A stretch of 64,000 bases of DNA from Microbacterium sp. Leaf288 (GTDB taxonomy: Bacteria; Actinomycetota; Actinomycetes; Actinomycetales; Microbacteriaceae), in assembly GCF_001422925.1 (NCBI RefSeq), contig NZ_LMNI01000011.1, positions 102,129 to 166,128 of the forward strand, read 5' to 3'. Below are positions 7,787 through 18,901 of the stretch, piece by piece. Both the position numbers and the translations under genes were made by a program. The notes beneath the pieces are model-generated. The model ran no database searches. It was not told the DNA's origin and saw only the letters and a list, made by a program, of their open reading frames with translations. Every line of letters starts with the position of its first letter. The stretch's first letter is position 1.

Positions 7787-9426
7787 CCGCTCCCACGACC
7801 GAGGCCACCGGCATCCGACGCGCGTCCTGGGTGCCGATGATCGGGCTGTTCCTCGCGCAGATCCTCATGTCGTACAACGTCTCGGCCCTTCCCGTGTCGC
7901 TGGGCGGCATGGTGGACACGTTCGGGGTGCCACCGACCGACGTGAGCACCGCCATCGTCACCTACGGGCTCGTGGTCGCCGCGCTCGTCATGGTCGGCGC
8001 GAAGATCGGGCAGCGTGTCGGCTGGGTGCTCATGTTCCGCATCGTGATCGCACTGTTCGCCGTCTCCGCGGTGCTGATGATCACCGCCCCGACCGTCGGG
8101 TTCGTGATCCTCGCGCAGGCGCTGGCCGGGGCGTCCGCGGCGATCATCGTCCCCTCACTGGTCGCCCTCATCGCGGAGAACTATCACGGCGCCCAGCAGG
8201 CGACCGCGATCGGATCGCTCGGTTCGGCGCGCGCGCTCGCGGGTGTCAGCGCGTTCCTGATCGGCGGGACGCTGGCGACCCTGGTGGGATGGCGGCAGGT
8301 GTTCGTCGTCGTGCTGCTGCTCGCCGTCGCGGTGTTCGTGCTCAGCTTCCGGCTGCGCGGCGAACCCGGCAACCGCGGGATCAAGATCGACCTCGTCGCC
8401 GCCGCGCTCATCGGCCTGGGCATCGTCGCGCTCACGCTCGGCGTGAACAACCTGAACCGCTGGGGCATCGTGATGGCACGCCCGGACGCGCCCTTCGACA
8501 TCCTCGGGCTGTCCCCGGCGCCGCTGCTGATGCTCATCGGTCTCGTGCTGGTGCAGCTGTTCTTCCTCTGGACCCGCAGGCGCACCAAGGCCGGGAAGGT
8601 GCCACTGGTCAGCCTGTCGGTGTTCGGATCATCCCGAGAACGCGCGGCGGTGTATGCGATGTTCATCGTGGTCGGGATGGAAGCGGCGCTGAACTTCACG
8701 ATCCCGCTCTACATCCAGATCGTCCAGGGGCGCACCCCGTTCGACACGTCGCTCGCGATGCTCCCGTTCAACCTCACCGTGTTCATCACCGCGATGCTCG
8801 TCGTCCGTTTCTACCGCCGCTTCCCACCACGCACCATCGGGATGTTCTCCTTCGGGCTGACTACCATCGCGCTGATCTGGCTCGCATTCGTCGTCACGAA
8901 CAACTGGGAGACACTGCCCACGATCCTCGGGCTCTTCGTGTTCGGCGTCGGCCAGGGGGCGCTCGTGACCCTCGTCTTCAACGTGCTCGTCACGGCCTCG
9001 CCGAAAGAGCTCGCCGGAGACGTCGGCTCGGTCCGCGGCACCACGCAGAACCTCGCCTCCGCGGTCGGGACCGCCGTCGCCGGGGCACTCCTGGTCGGCA
9101 TCCTCAGCGTCAACGTCATCTCCTCTCTCGCCGAGCACCCCGAACTGTCACCCGAGCTCGTGTCACAGATCGATCTCGACCGCGTCAACTTCGTCAGCAA
9201 CGACCAGCTCAAGAGCGTGCTCGACGAGCAGACGGATGCCACGCCCGCCCAGGTCGACGCGGCTGTCGCGCTCAACGAGGAAGCCCGCCTGAACGCCCTC
9301 AAACTGGGGCTGCTGATCCTCTCCGGCGTGAGCGCGATCGCCATCGTGCCGGCCAGCAGGCTTCCCCGCTACCTGCCCGGCGAGATCCCCGAATCCGTTG
9401 CCACCGGCCGCGAGCCGACCACCTGA
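7783..9426 (+). CDS. MFS transporter, DHA2-like (14 TM)
   Basis: 547 aa from ATG 7783, which overlaps the glutaminase stop; GGAAGG lies upstream. Hydrophobic segments number about 14, typical of the DHA2 (EmrB/QacA-like) subgroup of the major facilitator superfamily. A long extracytoplasmic loop (about residues 450-510, charged, with DRVNFVSNDQLKSVL) precedes the last segment, as in many actinobacterial members. The motif A position is VGAKIGQRVGW. These are proton-driven exporters of drugs or metabolites; the tight coupling with a glutaminase makes export or exchange of an amino acid or derivative a reasonable but unproven guess. The 3' end converges with the S4 protein gene. Confidence 0.8.
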   Translation: MTAPTTEATGIRRASWVPMIGLFLAQILMSYNVSALPVSLGGMVDTFGVPPTDVSTAIVTYGLVVAALVMVGAKIGQRVGWVLMFRIVIALFAVSAVLMITAPTVGFVILAQALAGASAAIIVPSLVALIAENYHGAQQATAIGSLGSARALAGVSAFLIGGTLATLVGWRQVFVVVLLLAVAVFVLSFRLRGEPGNRGIKIDLVAAALIGLGIVALTLGVNNLNRWGIVMARPDAPFDILGLSPAPLLMLIGLVLVQLFFLWTRRRTKAGKVPLVSLSVFGSSRERAAVYAMFIVVGMEAALNFTIPLYIQIVQGRTPFDTSLAMLPFNLTVFITAMLVVRFYRRFPPRTIGMFSFGLTTIALIWLAFVVTNNWETLPTILGLFVFGVGQGALVTLVFNVLVTASPKELAGDVGSVRGTTQNLASAVGTAVAGALLVGILSVNVISSLAEHPELSPELVSQIDLDRVNFVSNDQLKSVLDEQTDATPAQVDAAVALNEEARLNALKLGLLILSGVSAIAIVPASRLPRYLPGEIPESVATGREPTT

Positions 9427-9453
9427 CGCAGCCGATGGCGGGTCGGCGCTCGG

Positions 9454-9678
9454 TCAGGGGCCGACGCGCACGCTGCGTCCTTCGAAGCTCACGACGTCGC
9501 CGACCTGCAGCTGCCTCCCGCGGCGGCGATCGATCTCGCCGTTGACGAGGACGAAGCCGTCGATGATGGCTTCTTTCACCTCACCGCCGGAGTCGAGGAT
9601 CCCGGCGAACTTCAGGAACTGCCCGAGACGAATGCTCTCGCCGCCGATGGGGATGTCGATCGGCGCCGCGTTCATCAT
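9454..9678 (-). CDS. Small S4-domain RNA-binding protein
   Basis: 74 aa, essentially a single S4 domain: IRLGQFLKFAGILDSGGEVK, then VLVNGEIDRRRGRQLQVGDVV. The IxLxxFLK start and VNGE...RRGxxLxxGD motif define the YbcJ/YaaA-like subfamily. S4 domains bind structured RNA, commonly rRNA or tRNA. Two adjacent ATGs (9678, 9675) are possible starts; a TAGCAT -10-like box ends 6 nt upstream, so the mRNA is probably leaderless. It converges with the MFS gene at a distance of 27 bp. Confidence 0.85.
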   Translation of the reverse strand: MMNAAPIDIPIGGESIRLGQFLKFAGILDSGGEVKEAIIDGFVLVNGEIDRRRGRQLQVGDVVSFEGRSVRVGP

Positions 9679-9727
9679 CCCCGAATGCTAGCCGACGCAT
9701 GCAGGTCGCCCGAGCCTCGCGAAGTGC

Positions 9728-10174
9728 TCACGCGCCTTCCTTCGACGACGCCTTGTAGCGGTCGGGCTCCGGCGTCCGTGCGAACCACCGGCCCGAGATC
9801 TGCGTCGGCACGATGCGCACCCACCGGTACTTGAGGGTGGGGATCCAAGGACGCAGCGCAAGTGCGTCGGCCTCGTCGATCTCACGCTGCAGATCGAGCC
9901 GTTCCGCCACGCCTTTGACGATCACGCTCGAGGCGTACGTGTCGTCGTACTCGTCGACCTCGAACGCGACGCGAGGGTGTTGCGACAACTCCGCGAGCTT
10001 GGAACCCGGAGCGGTGCGGAACAGCACCCGGGGTCCGTCGATCACGTAGTTCACCGGGAAGAGGTCGGGCTCGCCGCCCGCGTCCAGGGCAAGATGCCCC
10101 AGCTCGCCGCGCGCGAGCATGTTCCAGCACTGCTCTTCGCTGAGTGTCACGACCACTTGATTCGTGTCTTCCAT
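9728..10174 (-). CDS. Pyridoxamine 5'-phosphate oxidase-like flavin/nitroreductase-fold protein
   Basis: 148 aa from ATG 10174 (GGAGAT 7 nt upstream). It has the split-barrel FMN-binding fold: GELGHLALDAGGEPDLFPVN, then the FRTAPGSKL strand-turn and the HPRVAFEVDEYD strand, which are the usual flavin phosphate/isoalloxazine contacts of PNPOx-like proteins. The C-terminus has YRWVRIVPTQISGRWF. Members reduce F420, FMN or heme-type substrates or simply bind flavin; the specific reaction is not predictable. Nearest neighbour is the divergent ketosynthase operon, 184 bp away. Confidence 0.8.
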   Translation of the reverse strand: MEDTNQVVVTLSEEQCWNMLARGELGHLALDAGGEPDLFPVNYVIDGPRVLFRTAPGSKLAELSQHPRVAFEVDEYDDTYASSVIVKGVAERLDLQREIDEADALALRPWIPTLKYRWVRIVPTQISGRWFARTPEPDRYKASSKEGA

Positions 10175-10344
10175 GGCGCCATCTCCGTCGATCCTCGTCC
10201 GCCGCAGCACGACCCTTCTGCGCACACCTTAGTTCTTCCCGGCGCAGAGCGGACCTGGTCCGAGCGCACGTGATGGCGACGCCGAATCGGACGGAACTGA
10301 AGGGATGATGGATGCTGCGGGGCACAGCATCCATGTCTGCCCTT

Positions 10345-10357
10345 TAGTCTTCTCACC
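10345..10357 (+). promoter_or_regulatory. -10 box and leaderless start of the ketosynthase operon
   Basis: TAGTCT (10345-10350) ends 7 nt before ATG 10358, with no purine-rich ribosome binding site in between. This spacing fits transcription starting at or next to the start codon. Confidence 0.45.
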
Positions 10358-11500
10358 ATGGGCGCGACGGCGAATGCCTATCTCACCGGCTTCGGCCGGT
10401 ACCTGCCGGGGGAGCCGGTCGACAACGACGGCATCGTGATGCGCCTCGGCGGGGACGACGCGGTGACCCAGCGCATCCGGCGGCGCATCCTCGACTCGAA
10501 CGGCATCCGGCAGCGGCACTACGCGCTCGACGAGCACGGCGAGCCGACCGAGCTCAACGAGGAGCTCGCGGTCAAGGCCCTCCGCGCGGCCTTCGATGAT
10601 CGTGGCATCGACGCCCACGACATCCGCATGCTGGCGTGCGCGACGACGATGGGCGACGTGCTCGTGCCCGGATTCGCGTCGATGGTGCACGGGCGACTCG
10701 GCGGCGGCCCGATGCAGCTGCTGTCGGCCTCCGGGGTGTGCGCGTCCAGCCTCGCGGCGCTCGACGCCGTCGTCAGCAAGATCCGGCTCGGTGACCACCC
10801 CCGTGCGGCCGTGGTGGGCTCGGAGCTCGCGAGCCGGAGCCTCAGGCAGCGCCGGTACGACGGCATCCGTGCCGGCATGGACGCGCACTTCCTGCGATGG
10901 ATGCTGTCCGACGGAGCCGGTGCGGTCGTCGTCGAGTTCCAGCCGCACCCGAGCAAGCCGTCGCTGCGGGTCGACTGGGTGCGGCACGTCTCGCTCGCTC
11001 ACGAGCACGACGTGTGCATGCGCGCCGGCATGGTCGGAGCCGAGCCGGAGGTCGGCGGAACCTGGCAGGACGTCGGCATCGCCGAGGGGGACGCGGCCGG
11101 CATGTTCCTGCTGCGACAGGACGTGAGCATGCTCGACGACCTCGCGGATGCCGGCATCCGCCAGTTCGAGGAGCTCGTCGACATCGGGCTCGTCGATGTG
11201 CGCCACCTCGACCACGTCGTCTGCCACTACAGCACGAACATGTTCCGCGACGTCGCGTTCGAGGCGCTCCGGCGCCGCATCCCGACGCTCGACACCGACC
11301 GCTGGTTCTCGAATCTCGAGACCCGCGGCAACACGGGCTCCGCGAGCATCTTCATCGCGCTCGAGGAAGCGTGGCACACGGGGCGCTTCGCGCCCGGCGA
11401 GACGGTCCTTCTCGCCGTGCCCGAGTCGGGCCGGTTCTCGTTCGCCTTCGCCCATCTCACCGTGGTCGCACCCAGCGACCGGCAAGGAGCATCGACATGA
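10358..11500 (+). CDS. 3-oxoacyl-ACP synthase III-like ketosynthase
   Basis: 380 aa, thiolase superfamily. The KAS III triad is present: C128 in SGVCASSLAALD, H290 in CHYSTNMF, and N325 in TRGNTGSAS. N-terminal GFGRYLPGEPVDND fits the family start. KAS III enzymes carry out decarboxylative Claisen condensation or, in divergent members, acyl transfer from CoA/ACP thioesters. The HxSTN context differs from the HQAN of housekeeping FabH, and no fatty-acid genes are nearby, so a specialised acyl substrate is likely. It is the first gene of an operon: the stop overlaps the start of a heme-oxygenase-like diiron protein, followed by an uncharacterised protein. Confidence 0.82.
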   Translation: MGATANAYLTGFGRYLPGEPVDNDGIVMRLGGDDAVTQRIRRRILDSNGIRQRHYALDEHGEPTELNEELAVKALRAAFDDRGIDAHDIRMLACATTMGDVLVPGFASMVHGRLGGGPMQLLSASGVCASSLAALDAVVSKIRLGDHPRAAVVGSELASRSLRQRRYDGIRAGMDAHFLRWMLSDGAGAVVVEFQPHPSKPSLRVDWVRHVSLAHEHDVCMRAGMVGAEPEVGGTWQDVGIAEGDAAGMFLLRQDVSMLDDLADAGIRQFEELVDIGLVDVRHLDHVVCHYSTNMFRDVAFEALRRRIPTLDTDRWFSNLETRGNTGSASIFIALEEAWHTGRFAPGETVLLAVPESGRFSFAFAHLTVVAPSDRQGAST

Positions 11501-12198
11501 GCAGCACCACGACCGTCGCCGCCGGCATCGCCCCCGAGGACGGCGCCGGGACGCTGTTCGAGCGCCTGGCGGAGGTCTGGGTCGAGCTCGAAGACCGGCT
11601 GGACCGGGTGCCCATCCTGCAGCGCCTCGCCGACGGAACGGTGACGCTCGAGGACTACCGGCGACTGCTCTTCAACCTCCGCCAGCAGGTGGTCGACGGG
11701 TCGCCGTGGATCTCGAGAGCGGCGTCGAGCTTCGACATCGAGCACTTCGAGCTGCGTGCGGCCGCGATCCGCCACGCGGAGGAGGAGCACCGCGACTACC
11801 TGATGCTCGAGCGCGACTACGTGGCGATCGGCGGCACGCTCGAGGAGCTCCGCCGCGGGCGCAAGAACATCGGGTCGGAGGCACTGTCGGGTTACATGTT
11901 CCACTACGCGGGTCAGCCGAATCCCGTCGGGCTGCTGGGCGCGATGTTCATCATCGAGGGCCTGGGCGCGAAGCGCGCGGCGGGCTGGGCGGCCCGATTC
12001 CAGGAGGTGCTCGGTCTCGCCGACAACCAGGTGCACTTCATGCGGTACCACCAGGATGCCGACGCCGGGCACACCGGGGACATGGAGGCGATCCTGACCT
12101 CGGGCATCATCGACGACCGCGATGCCGACGACATCGTCCGCTGCGCGCAGGTGGTGGCGCGGCTGTACGCGCTGCAGCTCGAGGAACTGGACCGCTGA
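11497..12198 (+). CDS. Heme-oxygenase-like diiron (iron-containing redox) enzyme
   Basis: 233 aa, all-helical, TenA/heme-oxygenase-like fold. Probable metal ligands: E95-x2-H98 (in RHAEEEHRDY), E154 (FIIEGLG), and H185-x3-D189-x2-H192 (MRYHQDADAGH). This pattern belongs to heme-oxygenase-like diiron oxidases (HDOs) and relatives such as UndA, which makes a terminal alkene from a fatty acid, or BesC-like C-C cleaving enzymes. The ATG overlaps the ketosynthase stop, so the two are co-translated. The likely role is oxidative tailoring or decarboxylation of the acyl product of the ketosynthase; the substrate is unknown. Confidence 0.75.
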   Translation: MSSTTTVAAGIAPEDGAGTLFERLAEVWVELEDRLDRVPILQRLADGTVTLEDYRRLLFNLRQQVVDGSPWISRAASSFDIEHFELRAAAIRHAEEEHRDYLMLERDYVAIGGTLEELRRGRKNIGSEALSGYMFHYAGQPNPVGLLGAMFIIEGLGAKRAAGWAARFQEVLGLADNQVHFMRYHQDADAGHTGDMEAILTSGIIDDRDADDIVRCAQVVARLYALQLEELDR

Positions 12199-12199
12199 C

Positions 12200-13072
12200 G
12201 TGGCGGCGCCGCGGCCGAGCATGCCGGAGTTCGTGCGCTCCGACCCCAGTATGTGGGAGGCGGTCTACGCCGATCCCTCGGTGCCACTCGACCGCGCGCT
12301 GGTGCGTCAGATCATCAACGACCAGCGACGCCTGTCGCGGCGCTGGCTCTACCCGATCGCGCGGATCGTGTCCCGCGTGCTCGTCGCGATCATCTCGATC
12401 GTGAAGCGCGTGCTGCCGTTCCGATGGATGCCGCTGAGCACGATGGATGCGCTGTGCGTGTGGTTCCTGCGCCGCTTCGTCTCGCCGGGCGCGGTCGAGC
12501 TGCTGATCCGGCACTTCGTGGTCGAGACGAACCTGGTGAACTTCATCATCCGCAACACGGCGGTGGACATGGCGCCTGTGACGCTCCGGCCGGAGACCCT
12601 CGCAGGACTCGGCGACTCGGCCGTCGTCGAGCACGACGTCAACGTGTACGACGTCCTGATCGCCCTCGACGGCGTTCCGCTCACACGGCCGGAGGCGCTC
12701 GACTTCGCGCAGCTCGACATCCCGCCGATCGATGCCGAGCGCCGCCGTCGACGCTACCTTCGGCTCGACATCCAGACAGCGCTGTGCTTCATGAACATCC
12801 CGTTCTCGATGGCGCTCACGGTCGAGGAGTACCGGCGGGCGGTGCACTCGATCCGGTTCGACGACTCGTTCCTCGAGATCCTCGCGCTGGTCACCGGCGA
12901 CGACACGTTCCGCCACTGGAAGCTCGCCGGGATGAGCCTCTGGATGGACTCGAACGTCGATGTTCCGCGCATGGTCTACCGACACGCGCTGGTGTGCGAG
13001 TACGCGCACGCCCACCTGGTGAAGCTCGCCGGCGGCGCCTACCCCCGCGACACGACGGTCGAACTCGACTGA
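12200..13072 (+). CDS. Uncharacterised protein, third gene of the ketosynthase/HDO operon
   Basis: 290 aa from GTG 12200, 1 nt after the HDO stop; ATG 12221 would give a protein 7 residues shorter, and neither has a strong ribosome binding site. No family recognised. A moderately hydrophobic, very basic segment (about residues 45-75) could be an amphipathic or membrane-associated helix. Later parts have scattered conserved-looking motifs such as FVVETNLVNFIIRNT, LDIQTALCFMNIPF and ALVCEYAHAHLVKLAGG. The His/Cys/Asp content would permit a catalytic or metal site, but none is evident. Operon position links it to the ketosynthase and diiron enzyme. It converges with the TetR gene 10 bp away. Confidence 0.65.
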   Translation: MAAPRPSMPEFVRSDPSMWEAVYADPSVPLDRALVRQIINDQRRLSRRWLYPIARIVSRVLVAIISIVKRVLPFRWMPLSTMDALCVWFLRRFVSPGAVELLIRHFVVETNLVNFIIRNTAVDMAPVTLRPETLAGLGDSAVVEHDVNVYDVLIALDGVPLTRPEALDFAQLDIPPIDAERRRRRYLRLDIQTALCFMNIPFSMALTVEEYRRAVHSIRFDDSFLEILALVTGDDTFRHWKLAGMSLWMDSNVDVPRMVYRHALVCEYAHAHLVKLAGGAYPRDTTVELD

Positions 13073-13082
13073 TCCGTCGCGG

Positions 13083-13649
13083 TCATGCGACGTCGCGTGC
13101 CGGCTCGAATCGGTCAACGAGCGCCTGTACGACCGCCGCGACGTAGGCGCGGTCGAGCGGCTCACCCTCCCATGCCTGGTGCATCGGGAAGGCCTCGACG
13201 AGCGCGTCGAGGGCGCGTGCGGTCGGCTGCGAGAAATGCAGGCCGAGGCCCGCGCGACTGACGAGCAGCCAATCGCGGCAGAGGTCGTGCACCTTCGCGT
13301 CGTAGTTGCCGAACGAGTACATCTCGAAGAGCGCGCGCACCTCGTCAGTCGTCGCGTACGAGCCGCAGATCAGGTCGACCACCGCCGCGCATGCCTCGTC
13401 GCGGGACCGTGCGCCCTCGAGGCTGGCGCGGTACTGCTCGGCCATACGGGCTGCCAGTGAGGCGAACGCCTGCTCGAGGATGTCGGACAGCCCGTCGAAG
13501 TAGTAGGTGAGGGAGCCGAGGGGCACCCCGGCGCGTGCGGCGATGACACGGTGGCTTGTCTGGTGCACACCGCGCTCGCCGATCACCTCGAGTGCCGCGG
13601 CGATGATCCGCTCCCTCCGGTCGGGGTCATTGGCGCCTCGTGCCACCAT
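13083..13649 (-). CDS. TetR family transcriptional regulator
   Basis: 188 aa, ATG 13649 preceded by AGAGG. The N-terminal TetR HTH spans about residues 10-55: RERIIAAALEVIGERGVHQTSHRVIAARAG (in parts), then VPLGSLTYYFDGLSDIL. The C-terminal ligand domain is helical. It is divergent from an MFS exporter; the 86-bp gap between the start codons contains two copies of a TGTACGAT-type palindrome (13682-13718), so autorepression plus control of the exporter is expected. It also ends 10 bp from the ketosynthase operon, but no copy of the operator is seen upstream of that operon. Confidence 0.88.
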   Translation of the reverse strand: MVARGANDPDRRERIIAAALEVIGERGVHQTSHRVIAARAGVPLGSLTYYFDGLSDILEQAFASLAARMAEQYRASLEGARSRDEACAAVVDLICGSYATTDEVRALFEMYSFGNYDAKVHDLCRDWLLVSRAGLGLHFSQPTARALDALVEAFPMHQAWEGEPLDRAYVAAVVQALVDRFEPARDVA

Positions 13650-13681
13650 CCGAAACCTCTTCTCGTCGGGATCGCCAGTTG

Positions 13682-13718
13682 TGTACGATAGTACAGATCA
13701 CTTGTGTACGATCGTACA
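13682..13718. promoter_or_regulatory. Two tandem TetR-type operators
   Basis: TGTACGATAGTACA (13682-13695) and TGTACGATCGTACA (13705-13718) start 23 bp apart, about two helical turns. The second is a perfect 14-bp palindrome, the first differs by one base, and both are preceded by TTG (consensus TTGTGTACGATNGTACA). They lie between the divergent tetR (start 13649) and MFS (start 13736) genes and end 17 bp before the MFS start codon, well placed to repress both promoters. Confidence 0.75.
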
Positions 13719-13735
13719 TACTCAGAAGGATGCCG

Positions 13736-14929
13736 ATGCCCACGTCTCTTCGCGCGCGCCGCCTCGCCCTGGCCACGCTCTTCTTCGTCCCCGGTGTCGG
13801 GATCGCCTCCTGGGTGACGCGCACGCCCGACATCCGAGATCTGCTCGGGGCGTCGACCGCCGAGATGGGGCTGGTGCTGTTCGGCCTCTCGCTCGGCTCG
13901 ATGATCGGCATCCTCTCGTCCGGCGCGCTCGTCGCGCGGCGGGGCGCGCGCCCCGTGATCGCCGCCGGAGCCGCCGGAATCGTGCTGAGCATGCCGCTCA
14001 TCGGCATCGGGGCAGCCACGGGGTCGCCGTTCGCTGTCGCGGCGGGCCTCTTCCTCTTCGGTGCCGGAATGGGCGGCGGCGAGGTGGCCATGAACGTCGA
14101 GGGCGCGGACGTCGAGCGGGTGACGGATCGGTCGTTCCTTCCGACATTGCACGGATGCTTCAGCCTCGGCACCGTCGTCGGCGCCGTGGTCGGCATCGTG
14201 GCCACGGCTGCGGCGTTCCCGGTGGTGTGGCACCTCGTGATCGTCGGAGCGGTGGCACTGGTCGCGGTCCTTCTCGCGGTCCCCGCGCTGCCGCCGCACA
14301 CCGGTCGCGCCTACGGCGGCGAGACGACGACGGTGCACGAGGACCGTCGGGCGCTCTGGAAGGACTCCCGCCTGCTGCTGATCGGCGTGATCATCCTGGC
14401 GATGGCGCTCGCCGAGGGCACCGCCAACGACTGGCTCCCGCTGGTCATGGTCGACGGCCACGGCTTCGATCCCGCCCTCGGCTCGACGATCTACGCGGTG
14501 TTCGCGGCCGCGATGACGATCGGCCGCTTCTCGGGTGGCTGGTTCATCGAGCGCTTCGGCCGACCTGCGGTGCTGTGCGCCAGCGGCGTCTTCGCCGCCG
14601 TCGGCCTGGCACTCGTGATCTTCGTCGACAGCCAGGTCGTGGCCGCCGCCGCGGTGCTGCTGTGGGGACTCGGCGCATCGCTCGGGTTCCCCGTCGCGAT
14701 CAGCGCCGCCGGCGACTCGGGTCCTGACTCGGCGGCACGCGTGTCGCTCGTGGCGACGGCCGGCTACGTCGCGTTCCTCGTCGGACCGCCCGCGCTGGGC
14801 TTCGTCGGGGACGAGTACGGCCTGCGCGCCGCACTCCTGATCCCGCTCGTGTTCGTCGTCATCGCCGCGATGGTCGCACCGCTCATCGGCGGCCGGCGTC
14901 GCGCGCCGGTCCTCGTCGAGGAGGCCTGA
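13736..14929 (+). CDS. MFS transporter (12 TM) controlled by the adjacent TetR
   Basis: 397 aa from ATG 13736; AGAAGG lies 6 nt upstream, which favours it over ATG 13730. There are about twelve hydrophobic segments in two halves with a central charged loop (residues about 190-215, HTGRAYGGETTTVHEDRR). The sequence is closest in style to the sugar/fucose-permease-like FGHS subgroup of actinobacterial MFS proteins (GMGGGEVAMNVEGADVE, TLHGCFSLGT). Substrate not predictable. Divergent from tetR with tandem operators in between, so probably induced by its own substrate. It ends 4 bp from the convergent MBL-fold gene. Confidence 0.82.
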   Translation: MPTSLRARRLALATLFFVPGVGIASWVTRTPDIRDLLGASTAEMGLVLFGLSLGSMIGILSSGALVARRGARPVIAAGAAGIVLSMPLIGIGAATGSPFAVAAGLFLFGAGMGGGEVAMNVEGADVERVTDRSFLPTLHGCFSLGTVVGAVVGIVATAAAFPVVWHLVIVGAVALVAVLLAVPALPPHTGRAYGGETTTVHEDRRALWKDSRLLLIGVIILAMALAEGTANDWLPLVMVDGHGFDPALGSTIYAVFAAAMTIGRFSGGWFIERFGRPAVLCASGVFAAVGLALVIFVDSQVVAAAAVLLWGLGASLGFPVAISAAGDSGPDSAARVSLVATAGYVAFLVGPPALGFVGDEYGLRAALLIPLVFVVIAAMVAPLIGGRRRAPVLVEEA

Positions 14930-14933
14930 GGCG

Positions 14934-15695
14934 TCAGGAGCCGGCGTCGGCGACCATCGCCTTGAGGTGCGCGTACTCGTCCGGCATTCCCGGGTTCGCG
15001 AGGCGCGGGTCGCTCGGGACCCGTCCGCCGACGACGTCGTCGAGGTAGCGCCGGTCGGCGTCCAGGCGCTCCACCGCATCGGACCCCGGGGTTCCGTGAC
15101 CCGGGATCACGACGTCCGCCCGGGCGACGTATGGAGCGAGGAGGTCGAGCGCCGCGAGGTACGAGGGCAGGTCGTCCGGGTTGAAGGGAAGGGGCAGCTC
15201 GAGGTCGCTGAGCATGTCCCCGGCGATCAGCACCCGCTGCTCAGGCAGCCACACCGCGGTGTGACCCGGAGCATGGCCGTCGTGAACCACCAGCTCGGGG
15301 GCGAAGCCTCGAGGAATCGACGCGGGTGGGAGCGCAGCATCCACTTCCTCCACCGCCCCCATCAGCTCGACCAGCGGCTCCGGGAACTCTGCGCCGAGCG
15401 CGGCGACCAGTGCGTCCCGCTCGTCGCGGGCGAGCGCGGCGGTCGCCCGCGACGCCCACCGCGGCGCGGAGCCGAAGCGCGGGTGCCAGAGCAGATGGTC
15501 GTGGTGGGCGTGCGTGGCGAAGCCTCCGATGGCGCGGATGCCGCGGGCGTCCAGTTCGTCGGCGAGGGCGTCGAGTTCATCGGGCATCCACGCCGGATCG
15601 ATGAGCAGCGCCTCGCCGTCGCGGCACAGCACCGTCGACGTCGTCGACATCACGCGGCTCGTGGCGACGAGCACGCCGTCCGCAACCTCGATCAT
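14934..15695 (-). CDS. MBL-fold metallo-hydrolase
   Basis: 253 aa. Metal-binding motif THAHHDH (about residues 61-67), then DGHAPGHTAVWLP (third His), AGDMLSD (bridging Asp) and VIPGHGTPG (last His), the complete set of the metallo-beta-lactamase fold with two metals. Substrates range from thioesters and lactones to nucleic acids; the short, glyoxalase II-like domain and lack of signal peptide argue for a cytoplasmic small-molecule hydrolase. TAGAGT lies 8 nt before the ATG, suggesting a near-leaderless mRNA. Confidence 0.85.
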   Translation of the reverse strand: MIEVADGVLVATSRVMSTTSTVLCRDGEALLIDPAWMPDELDALADELDARGIRAIGGFATHAHHDHLLWHPRFGSAPRWASRATAALARDERDALVAALGAEFPEPLVELMGAVEEVDAALPPASIPRGFAPELVVHDGHAPGHTAVWLPEQRVLIAGDMLSDLELPLPFNPDDLPSYLAALDLLAPYVARADVVIPGHGTPGSDAVERLDADRRYLDDVVGGRVPSDPRLANPGMPDEYAHLKAMVADAGS

Positions 15696-15777
15696 CGCGG
15701 CTCACTCTAACGGCCCGGCTCCCGTCCCGGCGCGTTAGCATCGCACCGACGGAACGCGTGCGACGAGAGGCAGGCGC

Positions 15778-16125
15778 ATGAGCCTGAGCGAGATCGACCC
15801 CACCGTGCCGCCCTCGGGCGAGGGCTGCGCCGACTGCGACGACGTCGGCGGGTGGTGGGTGCACCTGCGGCGCTGCGCGGTGTGCGGTGACGTGCGCTGC
15901 TGCGACACCTCGCCGGCGCAGCACGCGACGGCGCACTTCCGCGCGACGGGTCACCGGTACGTCCGCAGCTTCGAACCGGGCGAGGAGTGGTTCTGGGACT
16001 ACGTCGCGGAGGACTACGTCGACGGGCCGCAGCTCTCGCCGCCCGCCTCGCGGCCCGACACGCAGCCGTCGCCGGGGCCGGAAGGCCGTGTCCCGGCCGA
16101 CTGGCGCGAGCTGATCCACCGCTGA
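15778..16125 (+). CDS. UBP-type zinc finger protein
   Basis: 115 aa. The zf-UBP domain fills residues about 15-65: CADC, WVHLRRCAVCGDVRCCD, then HATAHFRATGH; these Cys/His residues would bind two or three zinc ions. In eukaryotes the domain recognises the ubiquitin C-terminus; in actinobacteria it stands alone and its ligand is unknown. GAGAGG precedes the ATG. It is followed 13 bp later by a cNMP-binding/thioredoxin-reductase-like gene; I recall this pairing from other actinobacteria, which suggests a joint redox function. Confidence 0.85.
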   Translation: MSLSEIDPTVPPSGEGCADCDDVGGWWVHLRRCAVCGDVRCCDTSPAQHATAHFRATGHRYVRSFEPGEEWFWDYVAEDYVDGPQLSPPASRPDTQPSPGPEGRVPADWRELIHR

Positions 16126-16138
16126 GGAAGGGACTGCG

Positions 16139-18887
<2,749 letters not shown>

Positions 18888-18901
18888 GAAGGGAGCGTAC
18901 G

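Noticed and set aside
10361..13072. Control of the ketosynthase operon by the adjacent TetR
   Set aside because: The TGTACGAT operator is not found upstream of 10358; proximity of the convergent 3' ends alone is not evidence for regulation.
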